NCBI RefSeq assembly: GCF_900108565.1
Contig: NZ_LT629971.1
Location: 4,154,001-4,218,000 of the forward strand
DNA length: 64,000 bases
Direction: 5' to 3'
From: Mycolicibacterium rutilum
GTDB taxonomy: Bacteria > Actinomycetota > Actinomycetes > Mycobacteriales > Mycobacteriaceae
Position numbers and translations under genes: made by a program. Shown here in pieces: positions 35,149 through 44,162 of this stretch (positions are counted from its first letter, which is position 1; each line of letters opens with the position of its first letter). Under the pieces are notes generated by a model, which searched no databases, was not told the DNA's origin, and was given only the letters and a program-made list of their open reading frames with translations.

Positions 35149-35628
35149 CTAGCTGCCCGGACCGCTGTCGTCGCTCTTCGGGCCGGTGAGGAACACCAGG
35201 CGGAACTTGCCGATCTGCACTTCGTCACCGTTGGCGAGCACCGCGGAGTCCACCGGTTCCCGGTTGACGTAGGTGCCGTTGAGGCTGCCGACGTCGACCA
35301 CCTGGAACTCGCCGCTTTCGAGCCGGAACTCGGCGTGCCGGCGGCTCACCGTGACGTCGTCGAGGAAGATGTCGCTGTCGGGGTGCCTGCCAGCCGACGT
35401 GGTCGGCTGGTCGAGCAGGAAGCGTGAGCCTGCGTTGGGGCCACGCTTCACCACGAGCAGGGCCGAGCCGACCGGGAGGCCCTCGACGCCGGAGACGGCG
35501 CCCTCGGTGCCTGCCGCCGCCGGAGCGTCCAGCTCGTTGAGGAAGTCGGCGCGGAATACCGATGTCGTTTCCACGGTGACTTCGTCAGACGTCTGGTCGG
35601 CTCCAGAGTTCTGGTCGTTTTCCGTCAC
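35149..35628 (-). CDS. garA: FHA-domain regulator GarA
   Basis: A phospho-switch that controls glutamate and 2-oxoglutarate metabolism by binding 2-oxoglutarate decarboxylase, NAD-glutamate dehydrogenase and glutamate synthase. The 159-residue protein has the N-terminal phospho-acceptor motif VTVETTSVF with Thr21 and Thr22 in the same numbering as M. tuberculosis GarA (targets of PknG and PknB), and an FHA domain at about 65-140 containing SAGRHPDSDIFLDDVTVSRR and DVGSLNGTYVN. Phosphorylation makes the tail fold onto the FHA domain. Its kinase PknG depends on SecA2 in pathogens, and secA2 is encoded nearby. Confidence 0.96.
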   Translation of the reverse strand: MTENDQNSGADQTSDEVTVETTSVFRADFLNELDAPAAAGTEGAVSGVEGLPVGSALLVVKRGPNAGSRFLLDQPTTSAGRHPDSDIFLDDVTVSRRHAEFRLESGEFQVVDVGSLNGTYVNREPVDSAVLANGDEVQIGKFRLVFLTGPKSDDSGPGS

Positions 35629-35760
35629 CCGCTGCTCCTAACTGGCTGCTGTGGCGATACCGCGTCTGATGTCGACCGTACCGCGCGGTGGACGTCGTTG
35701 TGCCCACCACCGCCGGATCCGCCCTAGTTGGCGTCCGGTCTGCAAAACCCTAACAACTCG

Positions 35761-36156
35761 TCATTCGGTCACTGTCTGGCGGTAGCCCTCGGCATCGAGC
35801 AGGCCGGACAGCCCCGCCTCGAGCGCCGCGGCGTCGGCCTGCAGCTCGACCAGCCAGCCCTCGCCGTACGGGTCGGAGTTGACCAGCTGCGGATTGCCCT
35901 CCAGATCACCGTTGACCGCAACGACTTTCGCGGTGATCGGCGCGTACAGGTCCGACACCGACTTGGTGGACTCCACCTCGCCGAACGACTCCCCGGCCGT
36001 CACCTCGGAGTCCACGTCGGGCAACTGGACGAACACCACGTCGCCGAGCGCGGACTGCGCGTAGTCGGTGATCCCGACGCGCACGGTGTCGTCACCGGTG
36101 CGCAGCACCCACTCGTGCTCCTCGGTGTAGTGCAGGTCGGCTGGGATCTCGCTCAC
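35761..36156 (-). CDS. gcvH: Glycine cleavage system H protein
   Basis: The lipoyl carrier that shuttles the aminomethyl intermediate among the P, T and L proteins. The 131-residue protein has the lipoylation lysine in GEVESTKSVSDLYAP near residue 65 and the flanking barrel segments YTEEHEWVLRTGDDTVRVGI and GEGWLVELQADAAALE. It sits between garA and the DUF881 genes, as in M. tuberculosis (Rv1826), 3 kb from gcvP. gcvT is not in the window. Confidence 0.96.
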   Translation of the reverse strand: MSEIPADLHYTEEHEWVLRTGDDTVRVGITDYAQSALGDVVFVQLPDVDSEVTAGESFGEVESTKSVSDLYAPITAKVVAVNGDLEGNPQLVNSDPYGEGWLVELQADAAALEAGLSGLLDAEGYRQTVTE

Positions 36157-36184
36157 GGCGCTCCTCGTTCGTCGGCGGTGGGGC

Positions 36185-37015
36185 TCACTTGACTGGCTGA
36201 GCGTATTGGCGCTGTTTCGGTTGCCGCAAGGCGGTCACGTCCACCCGGTCGGCCTGCTGGACGGTCATCGTGCCGCCCACCCGTTCGACGCTGTCCATCG
36301 CGCCACCGGGAATCGTCATCGCGGCCGCCAGCGTGGGTGGATCACCAATCGCCAGAACCGAATACGGCGGGTTCATGGTGACCTCGTCGATCACCAGCGC
36401 GCCCGGGCTGCCGACCACCCAGGTGTCGACGCCGACACGCACCGCGGTTTGCCGGTCCCCTGTGTCGCCGCGGATCTCCATCGCCTCGGCGCCGGCGTTG
36501 CGCAACTCGTTGATCACGTCGAGCAGCGTTTCGGCCGGCACCCCGGGCGTGTCGTCGGTGATGGTCAGCGTGACACCCGGGCCGGTCGCGGGCACGGTGC
36601 CGATCAGGATCGACAGCGCGGCCAGCCGGGCCTGGGCGTTCTCGATGGCGGTCTGGTCGCTGCTGCCGGACGCCTGCAACTGCGCCAGCGTCCGCTGCAG
36701 GTCGGCCACCTCGGTGTTGAGCGCCGCCTCGCGCTGCTGCAGTGAGTCGAGCAGCACCAGCAGGTCGGCGGGTCGCGCGGTCTCCAGGTTGTCGCCGGAC
36801 TCGTTCTGACGCACCTGGGTGACGATGCCGATGCCCAGCAGCACGCACAGCAGCACCGCCAGCGCGCCGAACACCACCTGGGTGCGGCCGCGGCGCACCA
36901 CGCCGTTGACGCCTCCGCCGTGCAGGTCGCCGATCTCGGGGGCGGGCTGGTCCGGCGGCAGTTCGTGGCGGCCGTGATGCTCGGGATCGGACCGGTGCGG
37001 GGTGTGCTCACTCAT
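36185..37015 (-). CDS. DUF881 family membrane protein (Rv1825 type)
   Basis: A 276-residue single-pass membrane protein. A His- and Pro-rich cytoplasmic N-terminus (about 1-45) is followed by a membrane helix (VVFGALAVLLCVLLGIGIVT), a coiled-coil stretch with LDSLQQREAALNTEVADLQR, and the DUF881 domain with LTITDDTPGVPAETLLDVIN. DUF881 and small-basic-protein genes also sit beside cell-division genes in Firmicutes (YlxW/YlxX-like). A role at the envelope or divisome is inferred from that. It is followed by gcvH on the same strand. Confidence 0.8.
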   Translation of the reverse strand: MSEHTPHRSDPEHHGRHELPPDQPAPEIGDLHGGGVNGVVRRGRTQVVFGALAVLLCVLLGIGIVTQVRQNESGDNLETARPADLLVLLDSLQQREAALNTEVADLQRTLAQLQASGSSDQTAIENAQARLAALSILIGTVPATGPGVTLTITDDTPGVPAETLLDVINELRNAGAEAMEIRGDTGDRQTAVRVGVDTWVVGSPGALVIDEVTMNPPYSVLAIGDPPTLAAAMTIPGGAMDSVERVGGTMTVQQADRVDVTALRQPKQRQYAQPVK

Positions 37016-37027
37016 GTCGACACCTGA

Positions 37028-37360
37028 CTATGCGCCGAACAGCCTGCGCCGCAACGCGGCTGCGTTACCGAAGATGCGGATGCCGAGGACGACGATGATC
37101 GCCGTCGACAACTGGGTGCCGACGCCGAGCTGGTCGCCGAGGTAGACGATCAGCGCGGCGACCAGCACGTTGAACACGAACGAGACCACGAACACCTTCG
37201 AGTCGAAGATCCGCTCCAGATACGCCCGCAGCCCGCCGAACACGGCGTCGAGCGCGGCCACCACCGCGATCGGCAGATAGGGCTGGACGAACTCCGGCAC
37301 GTCGGGCTGGAACACCAGCCCGAGCACGATGCCGACGACCAGTGCGGCGATTCCGATCAT
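37028..37360 (-). CDS. Small basic protein (DUF1290) family membrane protein (Rv1824 type)
   Basis: A 110-residue protein with three hydrophobic segments: IGIAALVVGIVLGLVF, then YLPIAVVAALDAVFGGL and VVSFVFNVLVAALIVYLG. The segment DAVFGGLRAYLERIFDSKVF is the family signature. It lies between two DUF881 genes, a trio conserved in actinobacteria and partly in Firmicutes near division genes. The function is unknown. Confidence 0.85.
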   Translation of the reverse strand: MIGIAALVVGIVLGLVFQPDVPEFVQPYLPIAVVAALDAVFGGLRAYLERIFDSKVFVVSFVFNVLVAALIVYLGDQLGVGTQLSTAIIVVLGIRIFGNAAALRRRLFGA

Positions 37361-37381
37361 GTGTCTGGTGTCATCCTTCGG

Positions 37382-38296
37382 TTACGGCGCAAGGGGTTTG
37401 GCGAAGTTGATCTCGCGGACGGACCCGGCGGGCAGCGTGAGCGCGTCGCCCGTGCTCACATTGACTCCCACGCCGTAGGACGTCTCCAGCAGGCGCAGCC
37501 GCTGTAGGCCCGGACTGCGGTCGAACACGTCCTTCATCGCGTGTGGCGGGCCGACGGCCAGTACTTCGTAGGGGCTGCTGATGGGTTGATTGTCGACCAG
37601 GATGCCGCCGCCCGCTTGGCGGATCGTCACATTCGGCCCGATCCGGACCCCGCCGACCGAGACCGCCTCCGCGCCGCTGACCCACAGCGAGTTCACGACG
37701 AGTTGCAGGTCGCGATCCAGGATCACCTGCCGGTTGCCGGGCAGCCGCTGCTTGGACACGTCGCTGAGGTTGGCCGACGCCCCCGGCTCAGTGACCGTGA
37801 TCGTCAGGCCGGGCCCGATCACCGGGGTGGCCGCCGCCGCGAAGTTCGCCTCGTCGAGCTGGGCGAGCAGCTGCTGGCCGCGCGCGTCGCCCTCGAGGCG
37901 GCTGCGCCGTTCGGCGTTCACCTGGGCAGCCAGCTCGTCGCGGCGGTCGGTGGCCGCCGTGGCCTCGGTCTCGGCGGTGCGCACGCTGTCGGCGAGCACA
38001 TGCTGGGTTTCGCGCACGCCGGGCGCGGTGGCCCGCGCCTGCGCCATCGCCACGGCGAACACGACGACGAGCAGCGCCGCGCCAGCCAACTGCCAGGCCC
38101 ACGCCTGCCACCACGGCCGCACCCGGCCGGCCGCCTTGGCCTCGGCGGCGGCCGCGTACCCGGGGTCGAGGTGCTCGGTCAGCAGCGAGCGCAGCAGCGA
38201 CGGGACCGGGATCAGCGTCGGCCGGTTCGCCTCGTGGGCGTTGCGGCCGGCCTGCGGGTCGTAGCCGCCGAGGGTCTTGCGGAAGCTCTGCGTCAT
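37382..38296 (-). CDS. DUF881 family membrane protein (Rv1823 type)
   Basis: The second DUF881 paralogue, 304 residues: cytoplasmic N-terminus, one membrane helix at about 70-90 (WQLAGAALLVVVFAVAMAQA), a coiled-coil region (RTAETEATAATDRRDELAAQ) and the extracellular DUF881 domain with LTITVTEPGASANLSDVSKQ. ATG 38296 overlaps the pgsA2 stop by ATGA; the open frame continues far upstream inside pgsA2 but has no reason to be used. Together with its paralogue it brackets the small-basic-protein gene, so the three probably form one membrane complex. Confidence 0.82.
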   Translation of the reverse strand: MTQSFRKTLGGYDPQAGRNAHEANRPTLIPVPSLLRSLLTEHLDPGYAAAAEAKAAGRVRPWWQAWAWQLAGAALLVVVFAVAMAQARATAPGVRETQHVLADSVRTAETEATAATDRRDELAAQVNAERRSRLEGDARGQQLLAQLDEANFAAAATPVIGPGLTITVTEPGASANLSDVSKQRLPGNRQVILDRDLQLVVNSLWVSGAEAVSVGGVRIGPNVTIRQAGGGILVDNQPISSPYEVLAVGPPHAMKDVFDRSPGLQRLRLLETSYGVGVNVSTGDALTLPAGSVREINFAKPLAP

Positions 38297-38904
38297 CGCG
38301 GCACCTTCGGCAGCTGCCGAACCACCATCGCGACCTGGATCAGGTACAGCACGCCCGACCACAGGTACATCGCCAGGCCCCAGATCAGAAAGCCCCATCC
38401 GATGGCCAGCACCACCCGGCTCCACGTCGCGTCCCACTGCCCCAGCAGGATCAGCGGCAGCCCGGACATCAGCGCGAACGTCGCGGCCTTGCCGATGTAA
38501 GTGACGGGCAGCGCGGTCAGCCCGCGCCGCCGCAGCAGCGGCAGCGCCGCGGCCAGCACGGCGTCGCGGCCGAGCAGCGTCAGCACGATCCACCACGGCA
38601 CCGAACCGTGGATCGCCATCGCGATCGGCACGGTGATCATGTAGATCCGGTCCACCAGCGGGTCGAGCAGCTCCCCCAGCCGCGACGACTGGTTGTCGAC
38701 GAGCCGGGCGATCTTGCCGTCCGCCCAGTCCGAGAAGCCGCTGAACATCAGCACCGCGACCGCCCACCCGTGCGCCTGCGTGCCCAGCAGCAGCCACAGG
38801 AAGACCGGCACCAGCACCAGGCGCAGCGCGCTGAGCACGTTGGGCAGCGTCAGCACGCGGTCGCGGTCCGGCGGCGAAGGCGCCCGGCCATGCGCCTCGG
38901 TCAT
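38293..38904 (-). CDS. pgsA2: CDP-alcohol phosphatidyltransferase PgsA2
   Basis: A membrane enzyme that transfers a phosphatidyl group from CDP-diacylglycerol to an alcohol. The 203-residue protein has several hydrophobic helices and the complete family motif D-x2-D-G-x2-A-R...G-x3-D-x3-D: DWADGKIARL then GELLDPLVDR near residues 60-85. It is annotated in mycobacteria as phosphatidylglycerophosphate synthase or cardiolipin-synthase-like (Rv1822); which product it makes is not decided by sequence. It follows secA2 by nine bases and overlaps the DUF881 gene. Confidence 0.88.
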   Translation of the reverse strand: MTEAHGRAPSPPDRDRVLTLPNVLSALRLVLVPVFLWLLLGTQAHGWAVAVLMFSGFSDWADGKIARLVDNQSSRLGELLDPLVDRIYMITVPIAMAIHGSVPWWIVLTLLGRDAVLAAALPLLRRRGLTALPVTYIGKAATFALMSGLPLILLGQWDATWSRVVLAIGWGFLIWGLAMYLWSGVLYLIQVAMVVRQLPKVPR

Positions 38905-38913
38905 GGGCTCAAC

Positions 38914-41238
38914 CTAGCGGAACACGCCCGGCAGGCTCAGCGCCGACAGCGAGTCGTCGGCGAGCGGGTTGTCGTGCACCATGTACGTCCACGTCGACGT
39001 CGGGCGCGCCAGTTTGGACAGGTCCACCCCGGGTTCGTCCTCGATGGCCGGCGCCGTCTCGAACGTCTGCTGGGCGGCCTCGATGGCGTCGGCGGCCAGC
39101 GAGGCGAACGCATCGACGGCCATCCGGTGGAACTCGTCGATCGGGGTCTGGTTGCCCAGCGCCCGCAGGTGGATGCTCTCGCGGATGTCGGCCAGGTATG
39201 CGAGGTGATCGGCCCAGCCGCGGTCCAGGTGGTAGAGCATGATCAGCCGGCAGATCGACTCGAGCTTGTCCTCGCCCAGCCGCTCGACGGCCTCCTCGTA
39301 GCGTTTCGGCGCCAGGTCGGCGAGCTCTTCGCGCGCAGTGGGCGTGCGCAGCAACGTGTTTCGGCGGTCGACGATGATCGCGCGCTGCTGGGCGATGAGC
39401 TGGTTGTAGCGCCAGTTGGTGGCGTGGATGTCGAGCATGCGGCCCTCGGCGATGCGCTGCGCGTGGTCGAGCAGGCTCGACGCCTTGCGGCTGATGACGC
39501 GCCCGTCCTCGTCGGTCTCCATCGGCAGCTTGTTGGCCTCCAGGTGCGCGGTGATGACGTCGTCGTCCCAGCTGGAGAAGAACACCGACGAGCCGGGGTC
39601 ACCCTGACGGCCGGCACGGCCGCGCAACTGGTTGTCGAGGCGCTCGGTGTGGTGGCGCCCGGTGCCGATGACGTGCAGGCCGCCGAGCTCGGCCACCTGA
39701 TCGTGGTCGGACTCGTCGGAGCCGCCGAGCCGGATGTCGGTGCCGCGCCCGGCCATCTGGGTGGACACCGTGACGCTGCCGCGCTTGCCCGCCTCGGCGA
39801 TCACCGCGGCCTCCTCGGCGTCGTTCTTGGCGTTGAGCACCACCGCGGGCACGCCGGCCTTGACCAGTTTGGCGTGCAGCTCTTCGGATTCGGCGACGTC
39901 GCGGGTGCCGACCAGCACCGGCTGCTTGGTCTCGTGGACGGCCTTGATGTGCTCGACGATCGCCGCGGTCTTGGCGGCCGCGGTGACGTACACGCGGTCG
40001 GGCTCGTCCTCGCGGATGTTGGGTTTGTTCGGCTCGATCGGCGACACGCCGAGCTTGTAGAACTGGCGCAGCTGCTCACCGGCGGCCAGCGCCGTGCCGG
40101 TCATGCCGCACACCGTGTCGTAGCGGTTGATCAGCGCCTGCACCGTGATGGTGTCGAGCACCTCGCCGGTTTCGGTGGTGGCGATGCCCTCCTTGGCCTC
40201 GACCGCCGCTTGCAGGCCGTCGGGCCAGCGCTGCAGCTGCGCGATGCGGCCGCGGGAGGCGTTGATCAGGTGCACGGCGTCGTCGCGGACGATGTAGTGC
40301 ACGTCGCGCTGCAGCAGCACGTGGGCGTGCAGGGCGACGTTGATCTCGGTCAGCGTGGTCGCGACATGCTCCTCGGAGTACAGGTCGATGCCGCCGAGCC
40401 TGGCCTCCATCTTCTGCGCGCCGACCTCGGTCAGGTGCACGTTGCGGTTGTCGGTGTCGGTGTCGTAGTCGACGCCGGGGGTGAGTTCGCCGACCATCCG
40501 GATGATCTCGACCTTCGGCGTCTCGCGGTGGCTGGTGCCCGCCAGCACCAGCGGCACCAGCGCCTCGTCGACGAGCACCGAGTCGGCCTCGTCGATCAGC
40601 GCGACGTCGGGGTTCGGCGAGACCAGATCGTCGACGTCGGTGACCAGCTGGTCGCGCAGCACGTCGAAGCCGATCTCGTTGACCGAGGCGTAGGTGACGT
40701 CGCACTTGTAGGCGGCGCGGCGTTCCTGCGCCGTCGAACTCTCGGTGAGCCACCCGACGGTCAGGCCGAGCGCCTCCAGCAGCGGGCCCATCCATTCGGC
40801 GTCGCGGCGCGCGAGGTAGTCGTTGATCGTGATGACGTGCACGCGGCGCCCGCCCAGCGCGTAGCCGGCCGCGGCGATCGCCCCCGACAGCGTCTTGCCC
40901 TCGCCGGTGGCCATCTCGACGACGTCACCGGCCAGCATCCGCAGCGCACCGAGAAGCTGGACGTCGAACGGGCGCATGCCGGTGGCGCGGTCGGCGGCCT
41001 CCCGGGCGATGGCGAGGAACTGCGGGATGTCGTTGGAGTCGGCCAGGTCGCCGAGGTTGAGCAGTTTGGCGGCCTTGCGCAGCTGTTCGTCGTCGAGGGC
41101 CGAGGCCTTGTCGTCGAAGTCGGCCGAACTGCGCACCTGCCCCATCGACTGCGCCTGGTCCCGGTCGGTGCTGGCGCCGAGCAGCCGCCAGAACCGATTG
41201 CTGACACGACCTGAAGTGCGGGTCTTCGTCTTCGCCAC
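38914..41238 (-). CDS. secA2: Accessory Sec translocase ATPase SecA2
   Basis: The second SecA of mycobacteria, which exports a limited set of proteins, including several without classical signal peptides. The 774-residue protein is shorter than housekeeping SecA. It has Walker A in EMATGEGKTLSGAIAA (about residue 110), the DEAD-box region VALIDEADSVLVDEALVPL, and motifs TQMAGRGTDIRLGG and LRGRAGRQGDPGSS. The C-terminal zinc-binding tail of SecA1 is missing, as expected for SecA2. GTG 41238 begins VAKTKTRTSGRVSNRF; longer upstream sequence overlaps the GNAT gene and is rejected. Confidence 0.95.
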   Translation of the reverse strand: MAKTKTRTSGRVSNRFWRLLGASTDRDQAQSMGQVRSSADFDDKASALDDEQLRKAAKLLNLGDLADSNDIPQFLAIAREAADRATGMRPFDVQLLGALRMLAGDVVEMATGEGKTLSGAIAAAGYALGGRRVHVITINDYLARRDAEWMGPLLEALGLTVGWLTESSTAQERRAAYKCDVTYASVNEIGFDVLRDQLVTDVDDLVSPNPDVALIDEADSVLVDEALVPLVLAGTSHRETPKVEIIRMVGELTPGVDYDTDTDNRNVHLTEVGAQKMEARLGGIDLYSEEHVATTLTEINVALHAHVLLQRDVHYIVRDDAVHLINASRGRIAQLQRWPDGLQAAVEAKEGIATTETGEVLDTITVQALINRYDTVCGMTGTALAAGEQLRQFYKLGVSPIEPNKPNIREDEPDRVYVTAAAKTAAIVEHIKAVHETKQPVLVGTRDVAESEELHAKLVKAGVPAVVLNAKNDAEEAAVIAEAGKRGSVTVSTQMAGRGTDIRLGGSDESDHDQVAELGGLHVIGTGRHHTERLDNQLRGRAGRQGDPGSSVFFSSWDDDVITAHLEANKLPMETDEDGRVISRKASSLLDHAQRIAEGRMLDIHATNWRYNQLIAQQRAIIVDRRNTLLRTPTAREELADLAPKRYEEAVERLGEDKLESICRLIMLYHLDRGWADHLAYLADIRESIHLRALGNQTPIDEFHRMAVDAFASLAADAIEAAQQTFETAPAIEDEPGVDLSKLARPTSTWTYMVHDNPLADDSLSALSLPGVFR

Positions 41239-41272
41239 ACAAATACGGTACGCGGTCGCCGACCGGTCGCCG

Positions 41273-42121
41273 TCAGGCGAGGGCGCCGAATTCGATGCGC
41301 ACGCTGTCGCTGACGGGACGAAACCCGATCCGCTGATAGATGGCGTTCGACGTCGGGTTGGCCAGATCGGTGAACAGCACGACACCGTCGTCGCCGCGAT
41401 CCAGCGCCATGGCGGCCGAAGCGGCGGTGACCGCGGACCCGTAGCCGTGTCGCCGGTGCTGCGCGGGGGTGAAGACCGGCCCGATCCGCGACACCCCGGC
41501 CGCGGAAGCGCGCAGCATCGCCATGCTGACCGGCGCGCCGCCGTCGGACCAGACGACGAACACGTCGCCCTTGTCGCGCGCGCCGTCGACGAACCGTGCG
41601 CCCGCCGCGTCGTCACGCGGATGACCGAACGTCTCACCGAAGAACCGTTCGGTCCAGTCGATCAGCACCGGCCGGTCGGCGTCGTCGGCGACCCGCGGCT
41701 CGCCCGGCACCGTCACCGGTGACAACAGGGTGGCCAACTCGTACAGCCGTTCCTCCACCGTGACGACACTTGCGCTGCCCGTGAGGCCCCGCCACGCCGC
41801 ACTGAACGCGCGGGCGATTTCAGGTGCCCCGCGCACGCCGGGCAGGCCGGGCCGCGCCGCGGCGATCTCTGCGGCCACGGCATCGACGGCGTGCGGCGGA
41901 ATCATGCTGCACGCCAACGGATATGGCGGTGTCTGCAGGGCCGCGCCGACCAGCGCGTCGTCCTGCCACACCGTGAGCAGCAGCGAATCGTCCGGCAGTT
42001 CAGCGTTGAGGACGGTCAGCTCGATGGTGTTCGCGACCGGGTCGCGCCGATAGAGCGGGCCGGCGACCGCGCGGAAGTCGTCGGCCGAGTCGTGGAACCG
42101 GACGTGCATGGCATCCAGCAT
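41273..42121 (-). CDS. GNAT-family N-acetyltransferase
   Basis: A 282-residue protein whose C-terminal half is a GNAT acetyl-CoA-binding domain: RIGPVFTPAQHRRHGYGSAV gives motif A with R-R-H-G-Y-G, and LANPTSNAIYQRIGFRPV gives the final motif. The N-terminal half looks like a second, degenerate GNAT-like module, a layout seen in other actinobacterial acetyltransferases. ATG 42121 or ATG 42109 may be the start. The substrate is unknown. In M. tuberculosis the corresponding position, next to secA2, holds ilvG, so this gene marks a difference in content. Confidence 0.8.
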   Translation of the reverse strand: MLDAMHVRFHDSADDFRAVAGPLYRRDPVANTIELTVLNAELPDDSLLLTVWQDDALVGAALQTPPYPLACSMIPPHAVDAVAAEIAAARPGLPGVRGAPEIARAFSAAWRGLTGSASVVTVEERLYELATLLSPVTVPGEPRVADDADRPVLIDWTERFFGETFGHPRDDAAGARFVDGARDKGDVFVVWSDGGAPVSMAMLRASAAGVSRIGPVFTPAQHRRHGYGSAVTAASAAMALDRGDDGVVLFTDLANPTSNAIYQRIGFRPVSDSVRIEFGALA

Positions 42122-42239
42122 GGGCGGCGCGCACCGGGCGGGCGACCGAATTTTTCGTCACCGTGATTCGGACCGGTCGCGGCGGCGCGGTTGGGCGCTT
42201 CGAAACGCCGTCCCAAGGTTGTCGCGGTAGGTTGCGCGG

Positions 42240-44162
42240 GTGGAAATGTTCGTCCCCTCGCTCGACTGGGGCAACGAAGTCTGGGTGTCGCTGGCCTGGA
42301 TCGGCAAAGCCTGGCTGATGACGGCCGCCGCGACGATGTTCATCCTGTTCCTGATCGCCCGGTTCACCGGATGGGGCCGACAGTGGTGGCGCATCACCGG
42401 CGATTACTTCAAGGGCTCCGAGAGCGTCAAGGTCTGGCTGTGGCTGGGCGGGATCCTGCTCCTCGTCATCGCGGGTGTGCGCCTCGACGTGCTGCTCAGT
42501 TACTACTCGATGGACATGTCGAACGCGTTCCAAGTCGTGGCCGGGGGGCTGCAGGCCGACAACGCTGAACTCAAAGAGTCCGGCAAGAACGGCTTCTACC
42601 TGTCGATCACTGTGTTCGCGGTGCTGGCCGCACTGTTCATCGCCCGACTCTTGTTCGACATGTGGGTGTTTCAGCGATTCGCGCTGCGCTGGCGCGCCTG
42701 GCTGACCGACCGGCTCACCGGCGACTGGCTCGACGGCAAGGCCTACTACCGGGCCCGGTTCATCGACGACAAGATCGACAACCCGGACCAGCGCATCCAG
42801 AACGACATCGACATCTTCACCGCCAACAACGGACCGCTGCCCAACGTGCCCTACTACGGCTCGGGCAACACGCTGCTGTTCGGCGCGATCAACGCGGTGG
42901 TCTCGATGGTGTCGTTCACCGCGATCTTGTGGAACCTGTCCGGACCGCTGACCATCCCGGTGATCCAGTACGAACTGCCCCGCGCGATGTTCTGGATCGG
43001 CATCGTGTTCGTGGTCTTCGCATCGGTGATCGCGTTCTGGATCGGCCGCCCGATCATCTGGCTGTCGTTCCGCAACGAGAAGTTCAACGCCGCGTTCCGC
43101 TACGCGCTGGTCCGGCTGCGTGACTCCTCGGAGGCCGTCGCGTTCTACCGCGGCGAGGTCGCCGAACGCAGCGGGCTGCGCAAGCTGTTCCGCCCCGTCG
43201 TCGACAACTACAAGCGCTACATCGCGCGGTCGCTCGGCTTCAACGGCTGGAACTGGTCGATGGGTCAGCTCATCGTGCCGCTGCCCTACCTACTGCAGTT
43301 CCCCCGCTTCCTCAACGGCGAGATCATGCTGGGCGCGATGTCGCAGTCGGCGTCGGCGTTCGGCAACATCCAGGACGGCCTGTCGTTCTTCCGCAACGCC
43401 TACGACCTGTTCGCCGGCTACCGCGCGGCGATCATCCGTCTCGACGGCCTGGTGATGGCCAACCAGGAGGGCCGCGCGCTCCCCGAGATCACCACGACGG
43501 CGTGCGTCGACGGCACCGTCGAACTCACCGACGTCGAGGTCCGCACGCCCGACGGCAAGCAGCTCATCAAACCGCTGGACCTGCGCCTCGAGGTCGGCGA
43601 CTCGCTGGTGGTCACCGGCGAGTCCGGCGTCGGCAAGACCACGCTGCTGCGCAGCCTCGCCGAACTGTGGCCGTTCACCTCCGGCACGCTGACCCGTCCG
43701 TGCGGGCCCAACGAGACGATGTTCCTGTCGCAGATGCCCTATGTGCCGCTGGGCGATCTGCGCGCGGTGGTCAGCTATCCCAACGAGGAAGGCACGATCG
43801 ACGACCAGACGCTCAAGCGGATGCTGCACAAGGTGGCGCTGTCGCACCTGGAGCCACGCCTCGACGAGGTGCTCGACTGGGCCAAGGTGCTCTCGCCGGG
43901 CGAACAGCAGCGCGTCGCGTTCGCCCGCATCCTGTTGACCAAACCCAAGGCGGTGTTCCTCGACGAGTCCACCTCGGCGCTCGACGAGGGGCTGGAGTAC
44001 TTGCTCTACAACCTGGCGCGCACCGAGCTGCCCGACACCATCCTGGTCAGCGTCAGCCACCGCAGCACGGTCGAACAGCACCACACCCACCAGCTCGCAC
44101 TGCTCGGTGATGGTGAGTGGCGGTTCGGCCGCCTCGAGGGCGAAAAGCCGGTGCCGGTCTAG
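42240..44162 (+). CDS. BacA/SbmA-type ABC transporter (Rv1819c type)
   Basis: A 640-residue half-transporter with an N-terminal membrane domain (about 1-410; segments MTAAATMFILFLIARFTGWG and LFIARLLFDMWVFQRFALRW) and a C-terminal ATPase: Walker A GESGVGKTTLLRSL (about residue 463), signature LSPGEQQRVAFAR and Walker B AVFLDESTSALDEG. The M. tuberculosis relative imports hydrophilic molecules such as vitamin B12 and bleomycin through a large water-filled cavity. GTG 42240 or ATG 42246 is the start. Its end overlaps the convergent flavoprotein gene by four bases. Confidence 0.92.
   Translation: MEMFVPSLDWGNEVWVSLAWIGKAWLMTAAATMFILFLIARFTGWGRQWWRITGDYFKGSESVKVWLWLGGILLLVIAGVRLDVLLSYYSMDMSNAFQVVAGGLQADNAELKESGKNGFYLSITVFAVLAALFIARLLFDMWVFQRFALRWRAWLTDRLTGDWLDGKAYYRARFIDDKIDNPDQRIQNDIDIFTANNGPLPNVPYYGSGNTLLFGAINAVVSMVSFTAILWNLSGPLTIPVIQYELPRAMFWIGIVFVVFASVIAFWIGRPIIWLSFRNEKFNAAFRYALVRLRDSSEAVAFYRGEVAERSGLRKLFRPVVDNYKRYIARSLGFNGWNWSMGQLIVPLPYLLQFPRFLNGEIMLGAMSQSASAFGNIQDGLSFFRNAYDLFAGYRAAIIRLDGLVMANQEGRALPEITTTACVDGTVELTDVEVRTPDGKQLIKPLDLRLEVGDSLVVTGESGVGKTTLLRSLAELWPFTSGTLTRPCGPNETMFLSQMPYVPLGDLRAVVSYPNEEGTIDDQTLKRMLHKVALSHLEPRLDEVLDWAKVLSPGEQQRVAFARILLTKPKAVFLDESTSALDEGLEYLLYNLARTELPDTILVSVSHRSTVEQHHTHQLALLGDGEWRFGRLEGEKPVPV

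Noticed and set aside
38297..38797. Upstream extension of the DUF881 gene inside pgsA2
   Set aside because: It overlaps pgsA2 on the same strand in another frame; the ATGA junction at 38296 gives a natural start.
41239..41637. Upstream extension of secA2 by 133 codons
   Set aside because: It overlaps the GNAT gene and is not SecA-like; GTG 41238 starts the recognised sequence.
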